NCBI GenBank assembly: GCA_949825045.1
Contig: OX463836.1
Location: 9,317,829 to 9,381,828, forward strand
DNA from: Argyresthia goedartella
Taxonomy: Eukaryota > Arthropoda > Insecta > Lepidoptera > Argyresthiidae
Length of the DNA: 64,000 bases
Direction of reading: 5' to 3'
Below the pieces are notes generated by a model, which worked only from the letters and a program-made list of their open reading frames with translations, did no database searches and was not told the DNA's origin. The position numbers were made by a program, and so were the translations under genes. Positions 11,236 to 21,710 of the stretch are shown one piece after another. Position 1 is the stretch's first letter. Each line of letters begins with the position of its first letter.

Positions 11236-11358
11236 CATCCTTTAGTGGGTCGTTTTGGTTGCAAATACTTACCTACTTCGACAGTTGTCGACATAGTTAT
11301 GTCGTCGACAACAATAACAGTGCGAGTATGTTATAAAAAATAGTGATAAGGTACTTAC

Positions 11359-11385
11359 TGGCAAAGTGTTCGACGACTTCTTCAT
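11359..11385 (-). other. Possible first coding exon of the accessory gene
   Basis: An ATG at 11385 opens nine codons that end at a strong donor (CCA|GTAAGT). Just upstream on this strand is a GC-rich stretch (11500-11590) that could be a promoter. The phase (0) does not fit directly to the exon at 9759, which needs one leftover base, so another exon would have to lie between. Confidence 0.3.
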
Positions 11386-11579
11386 TAAAACCCCATTATT
11401 ACTGAATTCTGAATATACTGAATATATACTGAATACTGAATTATGAAATTCACTCAATAGGTACACAATGTAGAGCGCGCACTTCCACATGAACGTCACG
11501 TAAGGTCAAGCGAACTCGAACTGGCACGCACTGCCCAAATTGCTACCTTCACGACCTCTGCCCGCGCACCGCTCGCCCC

Positions 11580-12097
11580 CCGCCCGAGACTTTATGTGCA
11601 TAATATAATTTCGTTAAAATTCCGATTTGCATCAAAATTCTTTATGTTACGCATATTACATTTATGTGCTTCTCTAAACTAGTTTGAAATAATATTAGAA
11701 GCATTGCAAAAAATTATATGGTGCAACTCTTCGAACCATAATTTTCTACGCAAGGAACTATATTTTATGGTGCATTTGTGACGTCACTAGTTTATCGTGC
11801 ATTCATCACTGTATATTATGATGCATAATGCAAAATTTTATTGTGCATAAGTGACGGTGTGTCTTTTTGGTGCAGTGTGTATAATATTGTATACTACTTG
11901 CACGATAAAAGATAAGGCATTTGTACGTTATGTTTTGGTGGGTTTCTTGCACAATGAATTTCAATTCTCAGCAGAATAGATTTAGATTCGTGTCACTATT
12001 TAAAGTGGTGTGCACTACCTTATTCGAGGCTAGCAGTATATCTTAGAATGTTTGCATAATATTTTAATACGTCGTCTTCAATCCATTTTTCTCAGTG
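11580..12097. repeat. Right subterminal and terminal repeats of the CACTA-like element
   Basis: It mirrors the left end: many GCAC(C/G)ATAA motifs in both orientations (about 11599-12010), ending in CATTTTTCTCAGTG, the reverse complement of the left end. TG follows at 12098. Confidence 0.75.
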
Positions 12098-12376
12098 TGG
12101 ACTCAAGATGAAGGGCGGAGCGTAGAAGTGGGCGATATATATATAATAGTTGACAAGAACGCCCCGAGAAACACTTGGCCGAGAGGAAAAATAATTCAGG
12201 TGGTTCCTGGCAGCGATGGACGAGTGCGTATCGTCGATGTTGCCACGCAAGGGGGAACCCTCCATCGCCCAGCATCTAAAATTGTAGTGCTGATAAAGAA
12301 GGAAGAACTGGGCCAGCTCCCGACCGGATGCTTGCTCACCAGGAGGCTGTTGCTGGCTGGCGGACTGGCTAGCTGA
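12098..12376 (+). pseudogene. BEL/Pao integrase relic, right part
   Basis: This is the continuation of the relic at 713-1151. The frame shows the post-integrase domain of BEL/Pao polyproteins: SVEVGDIYIIVD, then NTWPRGKIIQVVPGSDG, RIVDV and HRPASKIVVL. The same block occurs in the young element at about 32800-32980 (NGDLVLI...PPGKWAMGRI). It ends in a stop at 12374. No LTR was recognised downstream. Confidence 0.85.
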
Positions 12377-12760
12377 CGGATATTCAAATATTTTTTAAAC
12401 TATGTACTTGACTAGAGCAGACTGACAGACAAGACAGAAAAAATACTATGATTGATTGATGATTTTTTGATAAGACTATGAATACACTTGAAACCGATAT
12501 TTATATTACCTAGTTTCACTTGAGAACACCACTAGTATCGAAATGTAAATTCCGCTTAATCTAACACCGAATCGGCGATAAGTAAGTGAACGGACAAATA
12601 AGAAGTACCCGTAACCGGCAAGCTTGTATGAAGGGGCTAATGAATGTCGGGGAAGCGAGAGATGTATTCACGAATTGTATACAGAAAAGGTGAAAAGGAT
12701 GAAAATCCGTGAGGGTATGTATGTATGTATGTATGTATGTACATATATACCTATACTTAC
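12377..12760. other. Non-coding, with (ATGT)n microsatellite
   Basis: I see no gene. A (GTAT)n run at about 12715-12741 is the only distinct feature. It would be the 3' flank of the BEL relic and the start of an intron for the exon candidate at 12761-12829. Confidence 0.5.
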
Positions 12761-12829
12761 AGCATAATTTAGAGGCGAAGTGTGGTTCGAATAGGTTCCA
12801 GAAATGTCTTCACGTGAATCAGATTTATC
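12761..12829 (-). other. Candidate host exon (69 nt)
   Basis: On the minus strand, TTGTTACAG precedes 69 nt of open sequence (23 codons beginning DKSDSREDISG) and a strong donor follows (GCT|GTAAGT). The phase is 0 at both ends. The residue content is acidic and Ser/Thr-rich, like the candidate exons at 25790-25833 and 56694-57144. Short exons can arise by chance, but both splice sites are good. No known domain. Confidence 0.4.
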
Positions 12830-13120
12830 CTGTAACAAAATAATATTTCTTAATAGGTACATAGCTTTGTTAAAAACAAACTAGATACATAACTATAATT
12901 TTATTTTATAAAGTCACGGAGGGGGTGACGGACGTCCCGTCAACCTCCCGCACACCCGCAAAGGTATACAGAGAAAAACACTGCTGATTTGATGAAAATG
13001 GTCCCGGTTGATTTTTTTTTCGGTTAAATTGACTAGAAATTTATTAATTTAACCAAACTTGATCCAAGTAACAAATATGACTTTGTTATGTTTACCAAAC
13101 CTATTTAAGTTAGAATTTAA

Positions 13121-14165
13121 GAAATACTTGTTGTAGTAACAATGATGTCATGGTTTGTAAATTTAGCCGTTAGTTTGGTTGTTAGACAGAGATCAGTACA
13201 TATTATTTTGGATGGAATTACAATATTAGATTTGTTGAATTTGTTGTTGTTGTTTGTTGAACCAAAAATTTGTTTAAAATTAATTATTTATTTATTTATT
13301 TAATATACAATAACGATGTACAACATTACAGGTATACACCCAATGCGCTGTACAAAGTCTAATAGTTATACAATGTCAGAATCAATTTAGGTAAGTCGAT
13401 TTCACAGGTAGGGAACAAAGGGTACAAATTCGTAGAAAATACTACATATCAAATCACATTAAACATTAACTTTAGGTCAAATTCAAATAGTATTAAACAT
13501 TATTAGGTATGTCAAGGGTACTAAATTAAAATGTCAATGCAAAAAATAATAATAATAATATTTCTAAGACAACACTTTCACTCCTTCATCTCGCAGAACC
13601 TGCCACATTCTCGCACAATATGCCTCCACTCATCACCAAACAGATCAGTCAGTGGTGCAGCAGCCAGCAGAGCATTGAGGCTATCCTGCGCCCTCACCAG
13701 TGGAGACTGCTGGCGCGCCACCGTGCGGTACGTGCCGCCCGCTAACAGCTGGTGCCTACGCGCGCGGAGATAACTGTCGGGCACGTATAGCGCGCATACC
13801 GTACCGACAAGCGCGACACAGTCACTGTCGCCTCGCAACAATCGACATTTATTATTACTTTAGTTACGACTCAGTACATACAACAAAATATTAACTGATT
13901 CCTGAATCAGTTCACATTATTGACAGTTATGATATTTAGTACAAAACTGTTTGAAACGTGTTAAAGTAACTAATTTGATTTAGTTTATATAAATCGCGGT
14001 GTTGAAGAAATAAGGACGTCATGGCAAAATTCTGTTATGTAAATTTAGCAGTTAGTTTGGTTGTTAGACATAAACCACTGCATTATATTTGGTTATAACA
14101 AATTTAGAGTCGTTGAATGCTTTCAGTAATTTAAACCAAAAATCTGTTCAAAATTTAATTTATTA
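13121..14165. repeat. Direct repeats of about 160 bp flanking a LINE tail
   Basis: 13145-13282 and 14020-14160 are diverged copies of one sequence (shared GTAAATTTAGC(A/C)GTTAGTTTGG and AACCAAAAAT(T/C)TGTT). The first copy is interrupted at about 13281 by the minus-strand LINE-like tail at 13281-13870. Confidence 0.6.
13281..13870 (-). pseudogene. Probable LINE 3' fragment, GC-rich
   Basis: A GC-rich open stretch on the minus strand (13841-13578) reads ...RRHQLLAGGTYRTVARQQS...DLFGDEWRHIVRECGRF and is followed by about 300 bp of non-coding sequence ending in an (AAAT)n run at 13285-13302, typical of a LINE tail. I do not recognise the protein segment with certainty. Its base composition differs sharply from the AT-rich flanks, which supports an insertion. 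Confidence 0.45.
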
Positions 14166-14184
14166 TAAAATGTAATGCTTGCTT

Positions 14185-14285
14185 TTAAGAACAACCCTCG
14201 ATAAAATAAACAATTGTTAAAGGTTTACTAAACAGTAATGCTTCGGTATTTATTATTAATAATAAACTATTCGAATTAACGGGAA
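14185..14285. repeat. Partial copy of the 263-bp repeat
   Basis: Matches 21885-21965 and 22145-22225 (AATAAACAATT(G/A)TTAAAGG...TATTCGAATT). The same repeat family therefore lies on both sides of LINE-A and the Tc1-like block, as if that block had been inserted into a larger repeat array. Confidence 0.65.
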
Positions 14286-14733
14286 CGGAACGCGGCAGCA
14301 AGTAGTAAACACTGTGTTAAGTTTGGTCCACGAAATTTATTTAATTAAGAGAGCAATACTGGCTTGAATTGCAAGAAACCCACACTAAAGTGAAGTTCAT
14401 AACTCAAGCCATCGGACTTGCCGTAACCAATTCAAAGAAGCCCCTACAATTGTGAGTAATACCACAAAATCAATCACATAAAATCTCAAGCATTATCTCT
14501 AACGGTCTTTGGATAGACAGAGAAGGCGATAGTCCACGTCAAACGTCACAGCAGCTGTCACTTTTGACAATCTCTCGAAAAATCAGAAGTCTAGACAACT
14601 TGGCATCTGTCACTTGTCATCTGTCAACTGTCACTTGTCAGCTGTCATCTGTCATCCGTCATCCGCGCTTGGTTGTCATCAGTGAAGAACGTTCCGTTCG
14701 ACACAAGACAAAACTGCGCCTATACAAACAAAA

Positions 14734-15776
14734 ATGAAAACCTAAGGACCATATCTCAGATGCGGCGCTTGCTATGAGGACATCAAAGAACTTGTATACT
14801 ACGCCTGCATAGATTGCGAAAATAGACTACACAAAAAGTGTATTTATGACTCAGTCATACTAAATACTGCGGATGCCACCAGCCCTACCTGCACATGTTC
14901 CGAGTGTAAAAGCAAGGCACCAAAGGAGAATAACACAAAACCGCGCGAAAACCGGAATCAGCCGGTAAAGATGATTATGTTAATGTAACACAAAGAAGGC
15001 ACAAGAAAACACTTACACTGGATTCCTCTTTGGATGGCAACGCAGCAGAACATATCAACACCGACATGGCACTTCTACTGCAGGAGATGCGCCAGATAAA
15101 GGATGCTGTCGAGATTCTTACGAAACAAAAACAAGAGATTGCCCTACTGAGAAAAGAAGTTCGCGACTTAAAAAATCAGTTGAATACCACACAACCAGAT
15201 TCTCAGACTATAGCAACCCGGGACAACCAGATCGTAGAACTCAAGGCCACTGTAACCCACCTTCAAAACTCGCTTAGGGCACAAGAGCAGCTATCACTAA
15301 AAAATGAACTGAAAATTGAGGGGGTCCTAGAACAAGAGAATGAAAACCTGAACCATATCGTTCTAATAGCGTCATAAAAGTTGGGAATGGAACTTGTTGA
15401 AGAGGATATCGACGGAATTTTTCGAGCAGGCCCAGCACAAGCAAAAGCAATAAACCATCCAGCTACAGGCAACAAAATGCCGCGCCCCATAGTGGTGAAG
15501 CTAGTACGTCGTGCTAAACGTGACTAGTTCATCAAGGCAGCCAAAACCCGGAGTAACCTTACTTCAGAAGGAATTGTCACTGGTGCCGCGGCGAAGCTTT
15601 ACTTCAACGAGCGACTGACGAAAGACAATCGTATTCTTTTTCGTGACTCCAGACTCCGCACTAAACAACACAACTTTCGCTTCTGCTGTATCAGGGATGG
15701 TATCTACGTGCGAAAAGCAGAGAGAAAGACCGCAATACCCATTCGATCTCAAAAAGATCTGGATCATCACGTCGGT
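14734..15776 (+). pseudogene. LINE-A ORF1: zinc finger, coiled coil, FP-like domain
   Basis: An ATG at 14734 is followed by a stop three codons later (TAA 14743); beyond it the frame stays open through a Cys/His cluster (C-x2-C...C-x2-C-x4-H-x2-C...C-x-C-x2-C) of PHD-like type. A one-base shift near 14975 leads to a coiled coil (15030-15350). After an in-frame stop at 15375 comes a domain with RPIVVKLVRRAKRD, KLYFNERLT and DGIYVRKAE, which resembles the FP-25K-like domain found in many insect LINE ORF1 proteins. A further stop lies at about 15524. ORF1 proteins bind the element's RNA; here the gene is broken at least four times. Confidence 0.75.
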
Positions 15777-16078
15777 GTCGCCTCCTCATCTGATTCTAAA
15801 TGCGCTTTTCCTTTTGATCTTGCTGTATTGTCCTTTGTTTCATAGACACGCACTTAAAACACTCACCAACCACCATTACACTTACCAAATTACAGGCACA
15901 CATTTAAACATCACACGCACCACATTCCACGAAAACTCTACGCGCGATAATAACAAGTTTCAAATCACCTTAACCGCATATGAATCTCTAACACTTAAAA
16001 ACAATGTAATTCTCCCAATAATGCTACCACACTGTTATGAATATCTAACTGCAATAATCAAAATAATAAATGGCTACC

Positions 16079-17096
16079 TTAGAGTTTATAGATGAATTCG
16101 ACAAATCTGTAGAGATTCCGTGCCATAGAGTTTCAATGCCAGAATTAACCAAGAGTATACTGCACCGTGATCTAGATTTTAAAATTATATATTTTAACAT
16201 ACGCAGTCATACTCACAATTTTGACAACTTCATTATATCATTAAACCGGTTCGAGGTAATGATGTAATTATTCTTACAGAGTGTTGGCTACGACAATCAC
16301 CTATGGGTACTCACATCATTGCACACAAAAATATACAAATCAGAACAGAGGCGTTATAGTATATATAAAAGATAACTGGAACGCAACTGTCACTGAACCT
16401 GACAACAACCTTGACACTAACTGCCTTAAAATATCTTTACCCAATAATTATATAATTTTGGCAATTTACAGATCTCCAAATAATAACATATCTAATTTTA
16501 CGACTTTCCTCGAAGAAATATTACAAGAAAACAATAACTGTCCTAACATTATATTGGCAGGTGACATAAACATAGACATTTTGTCTGCATCAAACGACTT
16601 ACAAGCAGATTACCTATGTATAGCCGCAGAGCATAAGCTTATACATGCTATTACTTTACCTACTAGAGCAAATTCCTGCCTTGATCACATACTAATAAAA
16701 AGTAAGCATCAAGCAGCGTCAATAGTGTGCCAAACGTCAGTCACTGATCACGACTTCACAGCTGTTGGATTGCAGACCAAATTTTACCAAAAAAATACTA
16801 AAAGACAATTGTCAAAAGTCAACTATTCAGCAGTAATTGAAGAACTGGAATCCAAGGACTGGTCAGATATTATACTTAATTCGGACGTATCAATAGCTAC
16901 CGAGTTCTTATCTAAAAGGCTCCATAAGGTCATACAAAATAATACCACTATCAGGAACATTAGTAGATCTAAATTTAACCTCAAGCCTTGGATAACTACG
17001 GGACTCATAAGATGCATTAAACACATATACAAACTCCATCATAAATGTAGAAAATACCCTAAAGATGAAATAGCCAAACTAATTTATCTAAGATAA
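16079..17096 (+). pseudogene. LINE-A ORF2, endonuclease part
   Basis: The ATG at 16079 opens an ORF broken by a frameshift at about 16258, just before the ILTECWL endonuclease motif. 16281-17096 carries the rest of an apurinic-like endonuclease: VIYIKDNW, AIYRSPN, ILAGDINIDI and CLDHILIKS...VTDHD, with the conserved GD and SDH-type (here TDHD) positions. The linker to the RT contains KPWITTGLIRCIK. It nicks target DNA in active relatives. Confidence 0.8.
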
Positions 17097-17231
17097 CGCA
17101 ACTTCTGTAATGATTTACTGCACAAACTTAAGGCACAATATGAAAATAAACTGTTAAATGATACTAACAAAAACCCTAAAAAGCTCTGGAGCGCTATAAA
17201 AAGTATATGCGAATTAAACACATCGAAATCG

Positions 17232-19048
17232 ATGGCACCGATGTCACTTCTTACAGCCAAATCGACACCTTACGACTCTATTCACGATTGCAATCAATAT
17301 TATGCCTCCGTAGGCGAAAAGTTAGCAAATGAGATTCTAACTAAAACTAACCAATCGGAAAAAGCTCTGGTCTCTGAGACCAAATCACAAAATTCTCTTC
17401 CACATTCATTTTTCATGTATCCCACTGATGAAAGCGAAATTAGCGACTTCATATCTCAATTAAAGAACGAGAGTGCTCCCGGTTCAGACGGACTCAAACC
17501 AACACTCTTAAAACAAATCAATTTGTGTATAACAAAACCTCTCACACATATATGTAACCTTAGCTTGTCACAAGGAATTTTTCCGCTGTCATGGCAAATT
17601 GCCTCACTAACTCTAATTCATAAGTCAGGGGATAAAACTACCCCTTGTAATTTTCGACCAATTTCACTTCTGAGTTTCCTCTCAAAAATATTAGAAAAAG
17701 TTGTCCACAGACGTCTGTGCAAATACTTGGAAACCAATGATTTACTGTCGCCCTGTCAATTTGGTTTCCGGAGGGGAAGATTAACAGAGGACGCTATTTC
17801 TAAAGTAATGGAGACAGTAACAAACAACTTAGATAAGGGACGGTGCTGTGTTGGAGTCTTTTTAGATCTAGCTAAGGCATTCGAGTGTCCGTTCCAATCT
17901 TGCTGAAAAGGCTAGAAAACAAAGGAGTTAGGGGCGTGGCTTTGAACTGGTTTCGCAGCTACCTCAGCAACAGGAAAATGGTTACTAAGATAGGGGAACT
18001 AATAAGTTCTCCTCTGCCGGTTAAATTCGGAGTTCCACAAGGCAGTATCCTGGGCCCGACCCTGTTCCTTGTTTACATGAACGATGTTTCCACTAGCATA
18101 TCCCCTCTTCTGAAAGCTGAAACTATATGTTATGCTGATGACACTGCAATAATTTTCAACGATTCTACCTGGGACTTAGTTTTAAAACAAGCAACCACCG
18201 GTATTTCAGAAATCGCAACTTGGCTGTCAAAAAACTTACTTACACTTAATGCCTCTAAGACAAAATTCGTATGCTTTCACAAGACAAAAGCCTCCCAACC
18301 AAAATCACATTTTAACATACAAATCCATACCTGCAACCAGTCGTCTGGAAATTGTAACTGTGAATTAATCAGCAGAGTCGGTGAAATCAAATATTTGGGA
18401 ATAGTGCTTGATGAGAAACTCGCATTTAAAAAACATCTAAGTACACTCGCAGCTCGGGTACGCAAAATTATTCACATAATGAAATCACTGCGTCGAGGTG
18501 CTCCGAAGGAAACGTTAAATCTGGTATATCTAGCACTGTGCCAATCCGTCCTCACCTACTGCATCAGTTGTTGGGGAGGATCTTCTAAGTCCTACATGTT
18601 GGCAGTGGAAAGAGCGCAGCGCGCAGTACTAAAAGTAATGCACAAAAAACCTCGCATGTACCCGACTACTTTACTATATGAGGAAAGCAAAGTGCTGAGT
18701 CTAAGAAAACTCTTTATCTTAAAGGTAGTGTTGATGTACCATAGAAACATTCTTAATAGTGTTGAATATGAACGGCTTCTGTCGAAAAGAGTATTTCTAA
18801 TTTCAAAACCTTCCGTAACTACCGCTTATGCTCGCCGATTTGCACCATTCTTGCATACTCACATATACAACATCGTAGTGAAAGAGTGCGAAATAATACA
18901 ATGTACAATCGGCAAAGAAGTTCGGTTTGCAGGGCACACAAATGCCACTCTTTGTGTGCGTAACGTTGCGACACGAATCGCTGACTTGAATGTGTGTGCG
19001 TTACATTGGTCGTCACAGCACAGTCACAGATATTATAATACTGTCTGA
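17232..19048 (+). pseudogene. LINE-A ORF2, reverse transcriptase part
   Basis: RT motifs in order: SAPGSDGLKPTLLK, NFRPISLLS, QFGFRRGR, FLDLAKAF (then a frameshift at about 17884), KFGVPQGSILGP and the catalytic YADD box (about 18130). The C-terminal part includes KYLGIVLDEKL and the LTYCISCWGG region and ends at 19048. One clear frameshift separates the two halves. The catalytic aspartates are kept, so the copy is not very old. Confidence 0.85.
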
Positions 19049-19110
19049 GCATACAATCACTATGTGTCTTCGTTGAATATAAGACTAGTTTTTACCGCTT
19101 CCTACAGAGT

Positions 19111-19183
19111 GGACGATAGCCCAACGGGTTAGATGCCAGACTAATGACTTTGAGGTATTGAGTTCGATCCTCTATCAAGGAGG
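19111..19183 (+). repeat. tRNA-like module at the 3' end of LINE-A
   Basis: About 65 nt after the ORF2 stop is a sequence with an A-box-like TAGCCCAACGGG (19117-19128) and a B-box-like GAGTTCGATCC (19160-19170), 43 nt apart, followed by a T9 run at 19201-19209. A second copy of the LINE-A tail (21004-21260, minus) has the same module at the same place. It is therefore probably part of the element's 3' UTR, not a host tRNA gene. The acceptor stem does not pair convincingly. Confidence 0.65.
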
Positions 19184-19259
19184 GAAAAAGCATGGTGATG
19201 TTTTTTTTTAGATACTTTTTTTTAATTATTATTGATCAGACCAAATATTTATTCTAGAT

Positions 19260-19371
19260 TAAGGGCCGGTTTCACCACTGCTGATGAAGCCTATCTGCCA
19301 GTTAAACTTAGATTTTTGTATGGCGTTATTTGACAGATAGGCTTTATCAGCATGTGGTGAAACCAGCCTTA
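19260..19371. mobile_element. Short palindromic MITE (about 112 bp)
   Basis: Both arms contain GGTTTCACCAC, GCTGAT, AAGCCTATCTG in opposite orientation (19268-19297 and 19333-19363). TA stands on each side (19260-19261 and 19370-19371), which would fit a Tc1/mariner-type target site. Non-coding. Confidence 0.7.
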
Positions 19372-19643
19372 TTTTTTTCATAATAAAACAAAATTATATT
19401 TCGTCCTAATAATAATTTATTACTAGTTTGTTATAATAAACTACACTTAATTTACTTATTTTAGTTTTAGTCAGACAAGGACAGATGTCGCAGTTGATGA
19501 TATATAAGCTATGAATCAACATGCTAAGCAATTAGAAATTATGTGATAACTTCTAACCTGAAGTAGCAATAACATCATAGACATATAAATCACCTTATCT
19601 TATGATAACACAAAGCTTTCACATATTAATGGTTATGTTTTAT

Positions 19644-20754
19644 TTAATATCTTAGTGGAGCTCCTTCTCTTACTATTATTTGTTGTAGTCTACTTCTCAT
19701 GCCAGTGACCATATTCCAACACATGTCAGTGCCTCGCATTATCTCCCAGGTTGAAGTAACAACTTCATCTAAATTAGACCTAGATCTCACATTCGATGGA
19801 TCCCAATTGAGCACCATATGTCCCCATAGATTTTCGATGGGGTTTAAATCAGGGCTTTTAGAAGGCCAGTCAATAACTGTCAAGGATTCTTGCTTGTTAA
19901 ACCATTCTTGCACAATATGGGCGCGATGCACAGCGCAATTGTCATGGACAAAGTATATATGCTCATCCGGATATACAGTTCGTACGGTTGGTAACATGAC
20001 GTTCTGTAAAATATCCAAGTATCCTTGAGCAGTGTTGCGAGCACTCACTTGCACTAATTCACCGGGGCCCATCGACGACATCCATCCCCAATATCCCAAA
20101 GTAATACGGCCACTACACCTGCACGGTAGAATGTTTGCTAAACTATATCGTTCATTATTTCTTCTCCACAGTATTTTACGCCCATCCTTGTCTGATCTAA
20201 AAGTCTTTTCATCACTAAAAACAACAACATTATTACACCAATCAAAGTCCAAATATTCACGGGCAAACCGCACTCTGTCTTCACGATGCTCATTAGACAT
20301 CATAATCTTCTTCGCTGGTCTCCGACATCTTAAACCATCAGCTCGTAAGTGATTGCGAACTGTTTGTAGTGTTACATTATGAAGTGTCGCCGTAGACCGG
20401 GTGCTGGCAAACGGATTGCTGTTATGCGCTGCAATGATGTCGCGATGGCGATCAGATGCAGCTGTGTAGGCTACAGGCTGTGGGCCTGGTCGACGACTTT
20501 CAACATGTCCAGAATCTGCATACCTATGAACCCACAGTTGCACTGTTCTTCTCTGTAAAATAAGAAAAAAATACAATGAAGTAGTAACACAAGGTATAAT
20601 TATAATCATAATTTATAAAAAACCTTCAAATTTATTTTTTATATGCATAACTCACCGATATCATTAAACGTCGTGCTATCTCGATAATTGAAATGTTTTG
20701 TTCATACAAAACAATGATTTCCGCCTTTTTAAAAGTGGATAGATGACTTTCCAT
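19644..20754 (-). CDS. Tc1-like transposase with one intron, uninterrupted
   Basis: Exon 1 is 20754-20656 (33 codons from ATG, helix-turn-helix start with SIIEIARRLMIS). The intron is 20655-20553 (103 nt, GTGAGT...TTTTACAG). Exon 2 is 20552-19644 and runs to a stop. The phase is 0, giving about 335 residues, the usual length for Tc1-like transposases. The junction completes the second part of the HTH (ISRRTVQLWV). Catalytic acids: D in VFSDEKTF, D in FVHDNC and E in PDLNPIENLW. I count 35 residues between the last two (DD35E spacing). No stop or shift is seen, unlike every neighbour. I could not find terminal inverted repeats by eye, so it may have lost them, or be host-retained. Confidence 0.85.
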
Positions 20755-21003
20755 GATAGATAACAAATCTCAATCACAATTTACAAGGAACGAAATGCAA
20801 TACAACTAATGCTGAGAGCGCGCAGACGCAAAACAATTTTAAAGAGGGTAGCTGTTACATTTTAAATAAAGAAGGTAGACTATGGCCTTTTTACCGGGCA
20901 AGTTTACAACTCTTCGAACTCTAGTTTGGTTAAACAATTGTAATCAATTTATATTCGATGCTATGTGAATTTAATAATACTCGTAGCTTCTAAAAAATAA
21001 TTT

Positions 21004-21260
21004 CCTTTGAGGGATCGAACCTTTATCTACATATCGTAATTCTAGCACCTAATCCACTAGGCTATCGACTACTTTGCATAAAGCTGTGAAAACTTGCGTC
21101 ATAATCAATGAATGTATGGGATCAGAAAAACGCACACAGACGCGACATTAACACGAATACTGTGTTAGTGTGCATTGCTAATCGTAGCTATTGGCAACGT
21201 TACGCACACAAAGACTGGTGTTTGTGTGCCCTGCAAACCGATCTTCTTTGTCGTGTGTAC
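21004..21260 (-). repeat. Second LINE-A-type tail, inverted
   Basis: On the minus strand this reads like the end of LINE-A: a TCGGTTTGCAGGGCACACAA stretch matching 18920-18939, then TTTGTGTGCGTAACGTTGC, then a tRNA-like module. The module has A box TAGCCTAGTGG (21064-21054) and B box GGTTCGATCCC (21021-21011). It is a 5'-truncated copy lying opposite to LINE-A, with the MITE and the Tc1-like gene between the two tails. Confidence 0.7.
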
Positions 21261-21335
21261 TATAAGGGAAGCTAAAAGAAAAGTTCTTTTTTGGTTAAAT
21301 ACAGAAGTAGTAATTGCGGTCTAATATGGCAGATC

Positions 21336-21420
21336 CAACACATACACATACCCGCACACACACTCACTCACCCTCCCTCACACACACACACACACACCCT
21401 CACACATACGCAAACACAAA
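21336..21420 (+). repeat. (CA)n-rich microsatellite
   Basis: Interrupted CA and CACT repeats, with a pure (CA) run at about 21379-21397. Confidence 0.9.
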
Positions 21421-21589
21421 AATTTCGTCTTCTACAAAACTGTTATTTAATAATGTATTGTAGGTAATTGTTTATTTTATGGCATTTAAATTTAAATTAA
21501 TGATCTTAATCTTCAATTAATTAATTAACCAATGTTATTAATCTTCAATTCCAAATGTTATATTATTATGTCCGCCGCAAATAAGGTTT

Positions 21590-21710
21590 ATTAAATGTTT
21601 ATTTCCTTCCTCACGAGACAGGATTTGCCTAGTGTGAGGATCAGCAATTCTGCAACACAGTATTACCTTATGGCAATAAATTATTTTCATTTTTCATTTT
21701 CATTTTAACA
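21590..21710 (+). repeat. LINE/SINE 3' tail with (CATTTT)n
   Basis: CACGAGACAGGATTTGCCTAG... leads to TATGGCAATAAATTATTTTC and three CATTTT units. A tail of this type closes many insect non-LTR elements. No coding part remains. Confidence 0.55.

Larger units (their letters stand above)
1152..12097 (-). mobile_element. 10.9 kb CACTA (EnSpm/CMC)-like DNA transposon inserted in a BEL/Pao relic
   Basis: The ends are inverted copies of CACTGAGAAAAATG (1152-1165 and, reversed, 12084-12097). They are flanked by a 2-bp duplication TG (1150-1151 and 12098-12099). Removing the element and one TG rejoins the integrase relic in a single reading frame, which fixes the boundaries. Both terminal 500 bp are packed with short GCAC(N)ATAA motifs in both orientations, as expected for CACTA subterminal repeats. 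The minus strand carries a transposase (2880-5340) and a spliced accessory gene (5503-9759, perhaps from 11385). A tyrosine recombinase lies on the plus strand (7939-8633). Several frameshifts show it is no longer autonomous. Confidence 0.82.
14500..19190 (+). mobile_element. LINE-A, near full-length non-LTR retrotransposon (decayed)
   Basis: A 5' region, ORF1, ORF2 and a tRNA-like 3' end are present in order. The 5' region has a run of CTGTCA / TTGTCA words (14550-14665) just before the ORF1 start. Stops and frameshifts in both ORFs show the copy is inactive. The RT motifs, the endonuclease and an ORF1 with PHD-like and FP-like domains put it in the Jockey/CR1 group. The 5' boundary is uncertain (somewhere in 14286-14700). 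Confidence 0.75.

Noticed and set aside
12098..12376. A separate small host gene
   Set aside because: The frame is the BEL/Pao post-integrase block and continues the relic at 713-1151.
14734..15776. A captured baculovirus gene (FP-like domain)
   Set aside because: FP-like domains are a regular part of insect LINE ORF1 proteins; the PHD-like finger, coiled coil and following ORF2 fit a LINE.
19111..19183. A functional host tRNA gene
   Set aside because: The A and B boxes are present, but the acceptor ends do not pair well and the same module follows a second LINE tail, so it is better read as part of the repeat.
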